DNA of 7,926 nt from Coprococcus sp. (GTDB lineage: Bacteria; Bacillota; Clostridia; Lachnospirales; Lachnospiraceae), in contig JAEDGW010000115.1 in the NCBI GenBank assembly GCA_016297325.1, forward strand, positions 1 to 7,926, given 5' to 3'. The notes under the pieces are model-generated. The model did not search any database. It saw nothing but the letters and a program-made list of their open reading frames with translations, and had not been told where the DNA came from. Positions 1 through 6,610 of this stretch are shown piece by piece (position 1 is the stretch's first letter; each line of letters begins with the position of its first letter). The position numbers and the translations under genes are program-made.

Positions 1-76
1 GCGATGATACTTGTCAGGGCATAACAGAAAATAGTGAGATAAATAGCAATTAAATAGGACAAATGAGAGATAGATG

Positions 77-119
77 AAAAACCTCTGGGAATAGACAGAC
101 ATTTTCCCGGAGGTTTTTT
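77..119 (+). terminator. Intrinsic terminator of the upstream unit, possibly bidirectional
   Basis: The arms 77-91 and 104-118 form a 15-bp stem with a single G.T wobble around a 12-nt loop. The GC-rich core is flanked by A5 on the left and T6 on the right, so the same hairpin could stop transcription from either direction. It lies between whatever gene precedes the window and the RNA repair gene starting at 243, so the latter probably has its own promoter in 120-225. No convincing -35/-10 pair could be assigned there; TATATT at 189-194 is the best -10 candidate but lacks a good -35. Confidence 0.85.
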
Positions 120-242
120 CTTTTATACGAAGCTAGTCCCTCATAGTTTTTACACTACAGGTGAGATGAATAAAACGCTGGAATAATGTATATTGAATAA
201 AAACAAATCAGCACAGTTAATGTAGAAGGAGGCAGATAGAAT

Positions 243-2435
243 ATGAGAGTATTGCTTTTGCTTAGGGGATCTGCCGGTTGTGGCAAGTCTACCTGGATCG
301 AGCAGAATGGATTGAAGCCATATACACTTTCAGCGGATGACATCAGACTTCTGTGTCAGAGTCCGGTGCTGCAGGTGGATGGCACGAGAGGGATCAGTCA
401 GAGCAACGATGGTACGGTGTGGAAGACATTGTTCAGTCTTCTTGAGATCCGTATGCAGAAGGGTGAATTTACAGTTATCGATGCTACAAATTCCAAGACT
501 TCGGAGATGAACAGATATAAGAATATGTGTGATACATACAGATACAGAATGTACTGTGTAGATTTTACAGATATACCGATAGATGAAGTAAAGAGGAGAA
601 ATGCGGGAAGGGAGGAGTTCAAGAGAGTACCGGATGATGTTATTGACAAGATGTACGCCCGTTTCGCGACTCAGAAGATCCCTTCGGGGATCACGGTCAT
701 AAAACCGGATGAGCTTGACAGTATTTGGTTGAAGATGAGAGACTTCTCCCAGTATAAGAGGATCCATCACATCGGGGATATTCACGGATGTTACACGGCT
801 TTGATGAAGTACCTGAATGACAACGACGGTATAAAGGACGATGAGTTCTATATATTTACAGGTGATTACATTGACAGAGGAGTGGAGAATGCGGAGGTTG
901 TCAATTTCCTGATATCCATCAGGGACAGGAAGAATGTTCTCATGCTGGAGGGCAACCACGAGAGGTGGCTGTGGCTCTGGGCAAATGACTGCACCGGCAG
1001 GTCGAAGGAGTTCGAGCTGGTGACAAGACCGATCCTCGACGCATCCGGAATAGACAAGAAGGAGGTACGGAAGCTCTACAGAAAGTTCGGACAGTGTGCA
1101 TATTACAGCTATGGCGACAATGTATATCTGGTGACACATGCGGGACTCAGCGTTGTGCCGGACAATCTCACATTTGTGGCTACGGATCAGATGATCCATG
1201 GCGTAGGTAACTACAACGACTTCGAGAAGATAGCCGAGACCTTCTATGAGAGGATGCCGGCGAATTACTACCAGATCCATGGACACAGGAACACCAAGCT
1301 GCTCACTGTACGGGTAAACGACAGAGTGTTCAATCTTGAGGGCAGAGTCGAGTACGGCGGAGATCTCAGATGTGTTCAGGTGGATGGCGATGGTATCCAC
1401 GAGGTTGAGGTTCACAATGATGTGTTCAAGGCGCCGGAGGTTCAGAGTGAGCAGACCGTGATCACAAGCTCGGTGGCGGATCTCATCATATCCCTGAGGG
1501 CCAGCAGATACATACAGGAGAAGGCGTTCGGGAATATTTCCTCGTTCAATTTCACCAGAACAGCATTCAACGACAAGGTGTGGAATGAGCAGACTACAAA
1601 GGCCAGAGGCCTGTATATAGACACTTTCAAGGGGAGAGTTGCAGCAAGGGCATACGACAAGTTCTTCAACATCAATGAGCGCCCTGAGACAAAGTTTGAT
1701 ATGCTGCAGCATAAGCTCCGTTTTCCAGTGACTGCCTATGTCAAGGAGAATGGATTCCTGGGGATCGTGAGCTACGACGAGTACAATGACGATCTGCTGA
1801 TCGCAAGCAAGTCGTCGGTGGAGGGGCCATTTGCCGGATGGCTTAAGGACATGATCTATGAGAAGATGTTGCCGGCGGATATAGATAGGATGAAGCAGCT
1901 TGCGAGGGACAACAACGTATCATTTGTATTCGAGTGTGTTGATATGAAGCACGATCCACACATCATAGAGTACCCTGAGAGCAACCTGTATCTGCTGGAT
2001 ATAGTATACAATCAGATGAACTTTGCAAAGTATGACTATGATGCGATGTGCGATACAGCTCACCAGCTCGGCCTGACACCGAAGGAGAAGGCGCGCGAGC
2101 TTGCAACCTGGCAGGAGTTCTATGACTGGTACTACGAGATCATGGAGGAAGGTTATGAGTATAACGGCAGAGTGATAGAGGGCTTCGTCATCGAGGACAG
2201 CACCGGATATATGACAAAGCTCAAGCTTGCATACTACAACTTCTGGAAGCTCATGAGAAGCGTCTCCCACGAGGCGATAAGAAGCGGCCATATAAAGAGA
2301 ACATCAGTCCTCACCACACCGCTGGCAAACGACTATTATGCGTGGGTAAGAAAGCTCCACGACTCAGAAGACAGGGATTCCATCCCACGGGATATATGCA
2401 CGCTGAGAAGATGGTTCTACAACGATGTTAAGTAG
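243..2435 (+). CDS. Trifunctional RNA repair protein: polynucleotide kinase, metallophosphoesterase and T4 Rnl1-like RNA ligase
   Basis: The 730-residue protein has three readable modules. Residues 1-165 are a P-loop kinase: Walker A GSAGCGKST (9-17), SADD with candidate catalytic Asp32/33, DATN (80-83) and an Arg-rich lid region (117-128), as in polynucleotide 5'-kinases. Residues 173-400 are a binuclear metallophosphoesterase: GDIHGCY (178-184), GDYIDRG (207-213), EGNHE (236-240), THAG (298-301), HGHRN (346-350), the fold used by bacterial Pnkp to remove 3'-phosphate or 2',3'-cyclic phosphate. Residues about 430-730 are an RNA ligase: ARG (454-456) and RAYDKFFN (469-476) resemble segments before the active site in T4 Rnl1; KENG (501-504, candidate adenylated Lys501), ASKSS (521-525), FVFEC (561-565), IEGFVI (645-650) and KLK (659-661) fit motifs I, IIIa, IV and V. 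Inferred role: cytoplasmic 5'/3' end healing and sealing of cleaved RNA. It is shorter than the roughly 870-residue clostridial Pnkp, and no hen1 is adjacent. Start: AAGGAGG at 226-232, 10 nt upstream. Domain identity is well supported; the biological substrate is unknown. Confidence 0.9.
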   Translation: MRVLLLLRGSAGCGKSTWIEQNGLKPYTLSADDIRLLCQSPVLQVDGTRGISQSNDGTVWKTLFSLLEIRMQKGEFTVIDATNSKTSEMNRYKNMCDTYRYRMYCVDFTDIPIDEVKRRNAGREEFKRVPDDVIDKMYARFATQKIPSGITVIKPDELDSIWLKMRDFSQYKRIHHIGDIHGCYTALMKYLNDNDGIKDDEFYIFTGDYIDRGVENAEVVNFLISIRDRKNVLMLEGNHERWLWLWANDCTGRSKEFELVTRPILDASGIDKKEVRKLYRKFGQCAYYSYGDNVYLVTHAGLSVVPDNLTFVATDQMIHGVGNYNDFEKIAETFYERMPANYYQIHGHRNTKLLTVRVNDRVFNLEGRVEYGGDLRCVQVDGDGIHEVEVHNDVFKAPEVQSEQTVITSSVADLIISLRASRYIQEKAFGNISSFNFTRTAFNDKVWNEQTTKARGLYIDTFKGRVAARAYDKFFNINERPETKFDMLQHKLRFPVTAYVKENGFLGIVSYDEYNDDLLIASKSSVEGPFAGWLKDMIYEKMLPADIDRMKQLARDNNVSFVFECVDMKHDPHIIEYPESNLYLLDIVYNQMNFAKYDYDAMCDTAHQLGLTPKEKARELATWQEFYDWYYEIMEEGYEYNGRVIEGFVIEDSTGYMTKLKLAYYNFWKLMRSVSHEAIRSGHIKRTSVLTTPLANDYYAWVRKLHDSEDRDSIPRDICTLRRWFYNDVK

Positions 2436-2441
2436 ATGAAG

Positions 2442-2490
2442 TGCAGCAGTCTGACACAAATGATCATTCAGGCTGCTGTATATGTTTTTT
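2442..2490 (+). terminator. Terminator or attenuator between the two repair-type genes
   Basis: The arms 2442-2454 and 2468-2480 form a 13-bp stem (two G.T wobbles) around a 13-nt loop, 6 nt past the stop codon of the kinase-phosphatase-ligase gene. A T6 tract follows at 2485-2490, separated from the stem by TATG, so termination may be incomplete. There is little room and no clear -35/-10 between this hairpin and the next start at 2536, which suggests that the downstream phosphoesterase is expressed at a reduced level by readthrough. Confidence 0.7.
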
Positions 2491-2520
2491 ATAGAGGTTC
2501 AAACTGCCCTTGCAGAAAAG

Positions 2521-2528
2521 AGAGGTGA
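2521..2528 (+). promoter_or_regulatory. Ribosome binding site fixing the phosphoesterase start at 2536
   Basis: AGAGGTGA lies 7 nt before ATG 2536. The in-frame upstream ATG at 2482 sits inside the run-out of the terminator hairpin, has no Shine-Dalgarno, and would add 18 residues before the family N terminus (MIFYTSDLHFGH). The shorter start is therefore chosen. Confidence 0.8.
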
Positions 2529-2535
2529 TATTAGT

Positions 2536-3096
2536 ATGATATTTTACACGTCCGATCTTCATTTCGGGCACGCAAATGCAATAAAATTCGATGACAGACC
2601 ATTTGCTGATGTAGACGAGATGACAGCGGGACTGATACACAACTGGAACAGCAGAGTAGGAAAAAATGATACGGTATACATTCTTGGGGACTTCAGTTTC
2701 AGATTAAAGGATCCGGAGCCAATCCTCGCAAGGCTCAAAGGACACAAGCGCCTCATCCTCGGCAATCACGATCAGGTCATAATGGGAAGCGAAAAACTGC
2801 AGTCCTACTTCGATGATATACAGAAGATGGACTATGTGAGCGACAGAGGTAAGCTGATAGTCATGTGCCACTTCCCGATAGCGGAGTGGAACAAGAAGAA
2901 CAGAGGAGCATATCACTTCTACGGACATATCCACAAGAGCAGCCCCGAAGTGTACAGATTCATGACCAGCCAGGGCCGTGCCTACAATGCCGGCTGCATG
3001 ATCAACAACTACATGCCATGCACCGCCGATGAGATCATCCTAAACAACGAGATATATCAAGCCAGATTACGGTCAGAACAATCTGTGGATAATTGA
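2536..3096 (+). CDS. Small stand-alone metallophosphoesterase
   Basis: This is a 186-residue calcineurin-like phosphoesterase with the full set of metal-binding motifs in order: SDLHFGH (6-12, Asp7/His9), GDFSF (51-55), GNHD (76-79), CHFP (111-114) and GHIH (130-133). It consists of the catalytic core only, with no signal peptide or membrane segment, so it is expected in the cytoplasm. The length is normal for compact bacterial and phage-type single-domain phosphoesterases. It follows the RNA repair gene on the same strand after 100 nt and a hairpin, so a role in trimming phosphate or cyclic phosphate from RNA ends is an attractive inference. The family also includes nucleases and nucleotide phosphodiesterases, and nothing in the sequence fixes the substrate. 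It is not a duplicate of the phosphatase module of the preceding gene: the metal motifs are of a different subtype (DLHFGH versus DIHGCY). Confidence 0.88.
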   Translation: MIFYTSDLHFGHANAIKFDDRPFADVDEMTAGLIHNWNSRVGKNDTVYILGDFSFRLKDPEPILARLKGHKRLILGNHDQVIMGSEKLQSYFDDIQKMDYVSDRGKLIVMCHFPIAEWNKKNRGAYHFYGHIHKSSPEVYRFMTSQGRAYNAGCMINNYMPCTADEIILNNEIYQARLRSEQSVDN

Positions 3097-3290
3097 TGTT
3101 AGGTAGAAAGATGTCAGCGATCAGTAAATTAGATTTTCAAGATTGATATTTCCTATGCCAATATGGTTGTTGACAGTAAAATCAGAATGTATCATGAAAC
3201 GAAAATAAAGAAATAAAAGGAAAAGAAGAAATTATATAATTATGAAATTAATAAATGTCATACAGTGTACTTTAATGGTATAAAAAACCA
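3097..3290. other. AT-rich intergenic stretch without a recognisable gene
   Basis: This lies between the phosphoesterase stop and the long palindrome. No hairpin with a T tract is seen after the phosphoesterase gene. TTGACA occurs at 3170-3175, but the nearest -10-like TATCAT (3190-3195) is only 14 nt away, so it is a poor promoter. A 13-codon reading frame at 3243-3284 has no supporting evidence. Confidence 0.5.
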
Positions 3291-3556
3291 GCCCATAGGT
3301 GTTTAAGAAACGTAGATTGCATCCGGGAAAGCATAATAACAAGCCTGCACGGTGGTGTTGAAAATCGATAGCGCAGACCTTCCTGCCTTGGTATTTTCTT
3401 GCTAAGTCGCAGGCCTCAACGCCCTTATCGAGGCCGGAGACGCATGCAGATAGAAAATGCCAAGGCAGGAAGAAGTCAAGTGTGATTTTCAACACCACCG
3501 TGCAGGCTTGTTGTGCTTTCCCGGATGGGCACAGTCTCCCGTTCCCACCTATGGGC
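3282..3556 (-). terminator. Probable terminator of the tetR transcript formed by the outer stem of the palindrome
   Basis: Read on the minus strand, the palindrome starts 9 nt after the tetR stop codon, closes with the 11-bp stem GCCCATAGGTG/CACCTATGGGC, and is followed by TGG and then T6 (complement of 3282-3287). This is the layout of an intrinsic terminator, but with a loop of about 244 nt that is itself highly structured. On the plus strand no T tract follows the right arm, so the preceding phosphoesterase transcript is not obviously terminated by it. Confidence 0.5.
3291..3556. repeat. Long nested imperfect inverted repeat (about 266-bp hairpin)
   Basis: Four paired blocks are nested around one centre. 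The ends 3291-3301 and 3546-3556 match perfectly over 11 bp. Then come 19-nt non-matching segments on each side. Next, 3321-3333 pairs with 3514-3526 (13 bp); a 3-nt length difference separates this from 3341-3366 pairing with 3484-3509 (26 bp perfect, extending 3 bp outward). Further in, 3379-3399 pairs with 3452-3472 (21 bp, one mismatch that would be a G.U in RNA). The apex is AGGCCT 3411-3416 facing 3431-3435. There is no transposase, and no target duplication was found at the outer ends. It could be a MITE-like palindromic element, a structured RNA, or an expanded terminator. The structure is directly visible; its function is inferred. Confidence 0.85.
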
Positions 3557-3565
3557 GTACGTCAA

Positions 3566-4198
3566 TTAATTCCTCGGTGGCAGAGGAATGTAATTCCTGT
3601 CAGCCAGCTGGAACAGCTTCGGCCTGAAGTCCTCCTTGGTGAGTTCGAATATGGAGTGTGACACCAGGAAGTAATAAGCCTCCACAGCCTGATCCACGTT
3701 GATGCTCGTGATCTCCGGACTGTTCAGGTAGCCCTTGATGGCTACGGTGAGTCCCATAACCAGATATTTACATATAATAAGAGGAGACAGCATCGGGTTG
3801 GCCGGGATCAGATCAGAGTCAAATATCTTCAGATGCTCATTGAAGAAATTGGTGAACTGTTCTATCATTACCTGTTCGAAACTGTTCTGCCCTGTCGTCT
3901 CGAAGAGTTTTCTGTACAGCTTCGCCTCATTAATAATATGTGTAAAGAGATACTTGATGGCTTCAAGTATCATATTGTGTTCCAGCAGGACCTCAAGCTC
4001 CTTGGTCACCTCATTGTAGAGCATGTAGTCCATGAGCTCATATTTGTCTTTAAAGTATCTATAGAATATCGGTCTTGATATGCCGACGTCTTCTGCAATC
4101 ATCGTAACTGTGATTTTATCAAATGAATACTCATTAACAAGTTTTTTGAAACTTTTTATAATCTTATCCTCGGTTTTTTCTTCGTTTGGATTAGTCAC
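3566..4198 (-). CDS. TetR-family transcriptional regulator
   Basis: This 210-residue protein has a TetR-type N-terminal DNA-binding domain: a first helix around 10-23 and a helix-turn-helix at about 29-48 with the typical run ITVTMIAEDVGISRPIFYRY, followed by FKDKYELMDYM. The remaining part (about 60-210) is an all-helical ligand-binding and dimerisation domain that diverges, as is usual, so the inducer cannot be read. The start is GTG (4196-4198), supported by GGGAGG 9 nt upstream and by the normal length of the sequence before the HTH. It is divergent from the MMPL transporter gene across a 182-nt spacer with palindromes, the classic arrangement for a repressor that controls itself and an adjacent exporter. 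That role is inferred; activation is possible. Confidence 0.92.
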   Translation of the reverse strand: MTNPNEEKTEDKIIKSFKKLVNEYSFDKITVTMIAEDVGISRPIFYRYFKDKYELMDYMLYNEVTKELEVLLEHNMILEAIKYLFTHIINEAKLYRKLFETTGQNSFEQVMIEQFTNFFNEHLKIFDSDLIPANPMLSPLIICKYLVMGLTVAIKGYLNSPEITSINVDQAVEAYYFLVSHSIFELTKEDFRPKLFQLADRNYIPLPPRN

Positions 4199-4207
4199 TT
4201 TCCCAAA

Positions 4208-4213
4208 CCTCCC
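4208..4213 (-). promoter_or_regulatory. Ribosome binding site supporting the GTG start of tetR
   Basis: The minus strand reads GGGAGG here, 9 nt before the GTG codon at 4198-4196. No ATG is available close by; the next Met codon in frame lies inside the helix-turn-helix (residue 33), so GTG must be the start. Confidence 0.8.
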
Positions 4214-4228
4214 TCAGTTTATAATTTG

Positions 4229-4257
4229 TTTATAATCAATTTTGAATATGTGTTCAA
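4229..4257 (-). promoter_or_regulatory. tetR promoter, TTGAAC-17-TATAAA
   Basis: On the minus strand, -35 TTGAAC (4257-4252) and -10 TATAAA (4234-4229) are separated by exactly 17 nt, a near-consensus sigma-A type promoter. Transcription would begin about 20-25 nt upstream of the tetR GTG. The -35 overlaps the palindrome CAAACGTTTG, consistent with autorepression. Confidence 0.7.
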
Positions 4258-4302
4258 ACGTTTGTTACAGATTAGCATATTTGTAACAAAAAGTAAACGT
4301 TT
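4255..4302. promoter_or_regulatory. Candidate TetR operator region: nested palindromes
   Basis: Three symmetric elements lie together: CAAACGTTTG (4255-4264, perfect 10-bp palindrome); TTTGTTACA (4261-4269) facing TGTAACAAA (4282-4290) across 12 nt; and a second AAACGTTT (4295-4302), 39 bp from the first copy. TetR-family dimers bind such palindromes. The left site covers the tetR -35, and the right copy ends about 15 nt before the weak transporter -35, so one protein could control both directions. Which element is the true operator cannot be decided from sequence. Confidence 0.6.
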
Positions 4303-4317
4303 TCGTATTTTGGGTAG

Positions 4318-4346
4318 TTTATTTAAGAAAAATCAGGTTGTATAAT
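4318..4346 (+). promoter_or_regulatory. Probable promoter of the MMPL transporter operon
   Basis: A perfect -10 TATAAT sits at 4341-4346. Seventeen nucleotides upstream, 4318-4323 reads TTTATT, a weak -35. Transcription would start near 4353, leaving a short leader with AAGGAGA at 4364-4370, 10 nt before ATG 4381. The poor -35 next to the palindromes leaves room for either repression or activation by the divergent regulator. Confidence 0.6.
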
Positions 4347-4380
4347 CCACCACAGAATAGAAAAAGGAGATGTTGAAGCT

Positions 4381-6498
4381 ATGTTAAAACTAGGAGAAAA
4401 GATAGTAAGTGCGAGAGTCGTGATACTGATTCTCAGCTTCGTTCTTCTCATACCAGCGGCATACGGCTATATCAAGACCAGGGTAAACTACGATATTCTG
4501 TCATATCTTCCGAAGGATATCGAGACCATGGAAGGTCAGGATATACTGGTTGACCAGTTTGGTACAGGAGCGTTCTCACTGTACGTGGTGGAGGGAATGG
4601 AAGACAAAGATATCTCTGCACTGAAAGAGAAGATTGAAAATGTTGACCATGTGTCAAAGGTTATCTGGTACGACAGCTTTGCAGATTTGTCAGTACCTAA
4701 GGATATGCTCCCTGACAGCATATACGAAGCATTTAACAATGATGACAAGGACGCAACGATGATGGCCATCATATTTGACGATACCACGTCGGCGGACGGA
4801 ACAATGGATGCCATAGAGGAGATCAGAAAGATATCGAATAAGCAGTGTTTCCTTTCAGGTATGTCAGCGGTTGTTGTTGATACAAAGAAACTGTCCGAGA
4901 AGGAGACCCCGATATACGTACTGATCGCGGTTATATTAAGTAGTATCATTCTGGCGATCACGATGGATTCCATCATGATACCGGTTCTCTTCCTTGCAAG
5001 TATAGGTATGGCCATTGTATACAATCTGGGTTCAAATATATTTATGGGTCAGGTATCCTACATAACAAAGGCGCTGGCTGCGGTTCTGCAGCTCGGAGTT
5101 ACGATGGATTACTCCATATTCCTGTGGCACAGCTACAAGGCACAGCAGAAGGAATACACGAACAAGAAAGAGGCTATGGCACATGCCATTGCTGAGACTA
5201 TATCATCAGTTGTGGGAAGTTCCATAACTACAGTTGCCGGATTCGTGGCACTGTGCTTCATGAGCTTCACACTTGGACTTGACCTTGGTATCGTCATGGC
5301 AAAGGGTGTTGTACTCGGAGTTATCGCCTGTGTAACTATCCTTCCATCTCTTATCCTTGTATTTGATAAGGCCATAGAGAAGACAACCCACAAAGTTATC
5401 CTTCCAGAATTCAAGGGTGTGGGTAAATTCATAGCAAAGCATTACATAATATTCCTTGTATTGTTCGTGATCATACTGATCCCTGCAATATACGGATACA
5501 ATCATACAAAGGTTTATTACAAGCTGGATTCATCACTGCCAGACAGTCTTGAGAGTGTTCAGGCCAACACAGAGCTGGCTGAGGCATTCAACATGAATTC
5601 AACACATATGATCCTTGTCACAAATGACCAGAGTGATAAGGATACAAGAAACATGATGTCAGACATCGAGAACATAGATGGAGTTAAGTTCTGTCTCGGA
5701 CTCGACAGCATCATAGGTGCCGGAATCCCATCAAACTTCATTCCGTCTGAGGTCACTGAGGCACTCAAGAGTGATGAGTGGCAGCTCATACTGGTTGGTT
5801 CGGAATATGAGGTTGCATCTGATGAGGTCAACAATCAGTGTACTGAGATCGAGAATACGATTGACTCATACAATGAGAAGAACATGCTGGTAGGTGAGGC
5901 TCCTTGTACAAAGGATCTTATCACTATAACAGATAAGGATTTCGCATCAGTCAGCACAGTGTCGATCGGTGCGATATTCATCATCATCCTCTGTGTATTC
6001 GGTTCAATATCACTTCCTATAGTGCTTGTTGCCGTCATAGAGTTTGCGATATTTATCAACATGGGTATTCCTTGTTTCACAGGAACAGAGATACCATTCA
6101 TAGCATCAATAGTAATCGGAACTATCCAGCTTGGTGCGACAGTCGATTATGCGATACTGATGACGACCAAGTACAAGAGAAACAGACTTAGTGGATACAG
6201 AAAGTTTGACGCTGTCGCAACTGCATGTCAGGAGTCAATACAGTCCATAGTAGTCAGCGCACTTTCATTCTTCGCTGCTACATTTGGTGTAGGTCTTTAC
6301 TCAGACATCGATATGATCAGTTCACTGTGTACACTGATGGCACGTGGAGCACTCATAAGTATGTGCTCTGTTATCCTGATGCTTCCATCAGCACTGATGC
6401 TCTTCGATAAGGTCATCATGTTCAGATACAGAAAGCATCTGATGGACGGTCCATCATCCAAGGATGACGGTGATCAGGCTGCAGCCACACAGGCATAG
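4381..6498 (+). CDS. MMPL/RND-superfamily membrane transporter
   Basis: This 705-residue polytopic protein has the duplicated RND layout. Approximate membrane segments are 12-30, 177-195, 199-217, 227-250, 277-297, 303-327, 353-372, 525-543, 544-561, 570-597, 622-640 and 648-676. Two large extracytoplasmic domains lie at about 31-176 and 373-524. Both halves carry the family's charged membrane signature in an equivalent helix: GVTMDYSIFL (Asp243-Tyr244) and GATVDYAILM (Asp589-Tyr590), the presumed proton-relay sites of MMPL proteins. The repeated start NYDILSYLP / YYKLDSSLP after the first helix of each half also shows the internal duplication. It probably uses the proton gradient to export a lipid or amphipathic compound, but the substrate cannot be read. 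It is the first gene of an operon with the lipoprotein downstream, and is divergent from tetR. The hydrophilic tail (684-705, Asp/Ser/Ala/Gln-rich) is short and unremarkable. Confidence 0.92.
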   Translation: MLKLGEKIVSARVVILILSFVLLIPAAYGYIKTRVNYDILSYLPKDIETMEGQDILVDQFGTGAFSLYVVEGMEDKDISALKEKIENVDHVSKVIWYDSFADLSVPKDMLPDSIYEAFNNDDKDATMMAIIFDDTTSADGTMDAIEEIRKISNKQCFLSGMSAVVVDTKKLSEKETPIYVLIAVILSSIILAITMDSIMIPVLFLASIGMAIVYNLGSNIFMGQVSYITKALAAVLQLGVTMDYSIFLWHSYKAQQKEYTNKKEAMAHAIAETISSVVGSSITTVAGFVALCFMSFTLGLDLGIVMAKGVVLGVIACVTILPSLILVFDKAIEKTTHKVILPEFKGVGKFIAKHYIIFLVLFVIILIPAIYGYNHTKVYYKLDSSLPDSLESVQANTELAEAFNMNSTHMILVTNDQSDKDTRNMMSDIENIDGVKFCLGLDSIIGAGIPSNFIPSEVTEALKSDEWQLILVGSEYEVASDEVNNQCTEIENTIDSYNEKNMLVGEAPCTKDLITITDKDFASVSTVSIGAIFIIILCVFGSISLPIVLVAVIEFAIFINMGIPCFTGTEIPFIASIVIGTIQLGATVDYAILMTTKYKRNRLSGYRKFDAVATACQESIQSIVVSALSFFAATFGVGLYSDIDMISSLCTLMARGALISMCSVILMLPSALMLFDKVIMFRYRKHLMDGPSSKDDGDQAAATQA

Positions 6499-6529
6499 CA
6501 GTCACAGATATATGTAACTACGAGTTCAT

Positions 6530-6548
6530 GGAATCCGTACAGGATTCC
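6530..6548 (+). other. Hairpin in the transporter-lipoprotein spacer
   Basis: GGAATCC (6530-6536) and GGATTCC (6542-6548) form a perfect 7-bp stem with a 5-nt loop, 31 nt after the transporter stop codon. No T tract follows, so it is not an intrinsic terminator; mRNA processing or stability is the likelier role. Confidence 0.55.
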
Positions 6549-6563
6549 CACTTATCACATTTC

Positions 6564-6586
6564 GTCATCGGAACTTTCCTGATGAC
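6564..6586 (+). other. Second hairpin in the transporter-lipoprotein spacer
   Basis: GTCATC (6564-6569) pairs with GATGAC (6581-6586), extended by GGA with TCC across a one-base bulge, leaving a loop of about 4 nt. It lies 12 nt before the lipoprotein's Shine-Dalgarno and again lacks a T tract, so it probably affects translation or stability within one mRNA rather than ending it. Confidence 0.5.
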
Positions 6587-6610
6587 AGAGTATAGAAAGA
6601 GGTAATAAGT

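Noticed and set aside
1..76. Possible 3' end of an upstream gene (frame 1 stops at 22-24, frame 3 at 51-53)
   Set aside because: Too short to tell which frame, if any, is coding; only the terminator at 77-119 suggests that a unit ends here.
330..1712. 460-codon open frame on the minus strand inside the RNA repair gene
   Set aside because: It lies wholly antisense to a gene with clear domain motifs in every part, has no RBS and no recognisable motif. Long antisense frames are a common by-product of the codon bias of the sense gene.
2482..2535. Upstream in-frame ATG of the small phosphoesterase
   Set aside because: No Shine-Dalgarno, located within the terminator run-out, and adds residues before the family N terminus.
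243..3096. Defence island or toxin-antitoxin system built around the repair gene
   Set aside because: No nuclease toxin, antitoxin, reverse transcriptase or other defence gene is visible in the window, so only the repair activity itself can be supported.
3170..3195. TTGACA with a TATCAT box as a promoter
   Set aside because: Spacing is 14 nt, and no gene follows on that strand.
3232..3498. 88-codon minus-strand frame over the palindrome
   Set aside because: It is explained by the inverted repeat and crosses its non-coding arms; no RBS or family resemblance.
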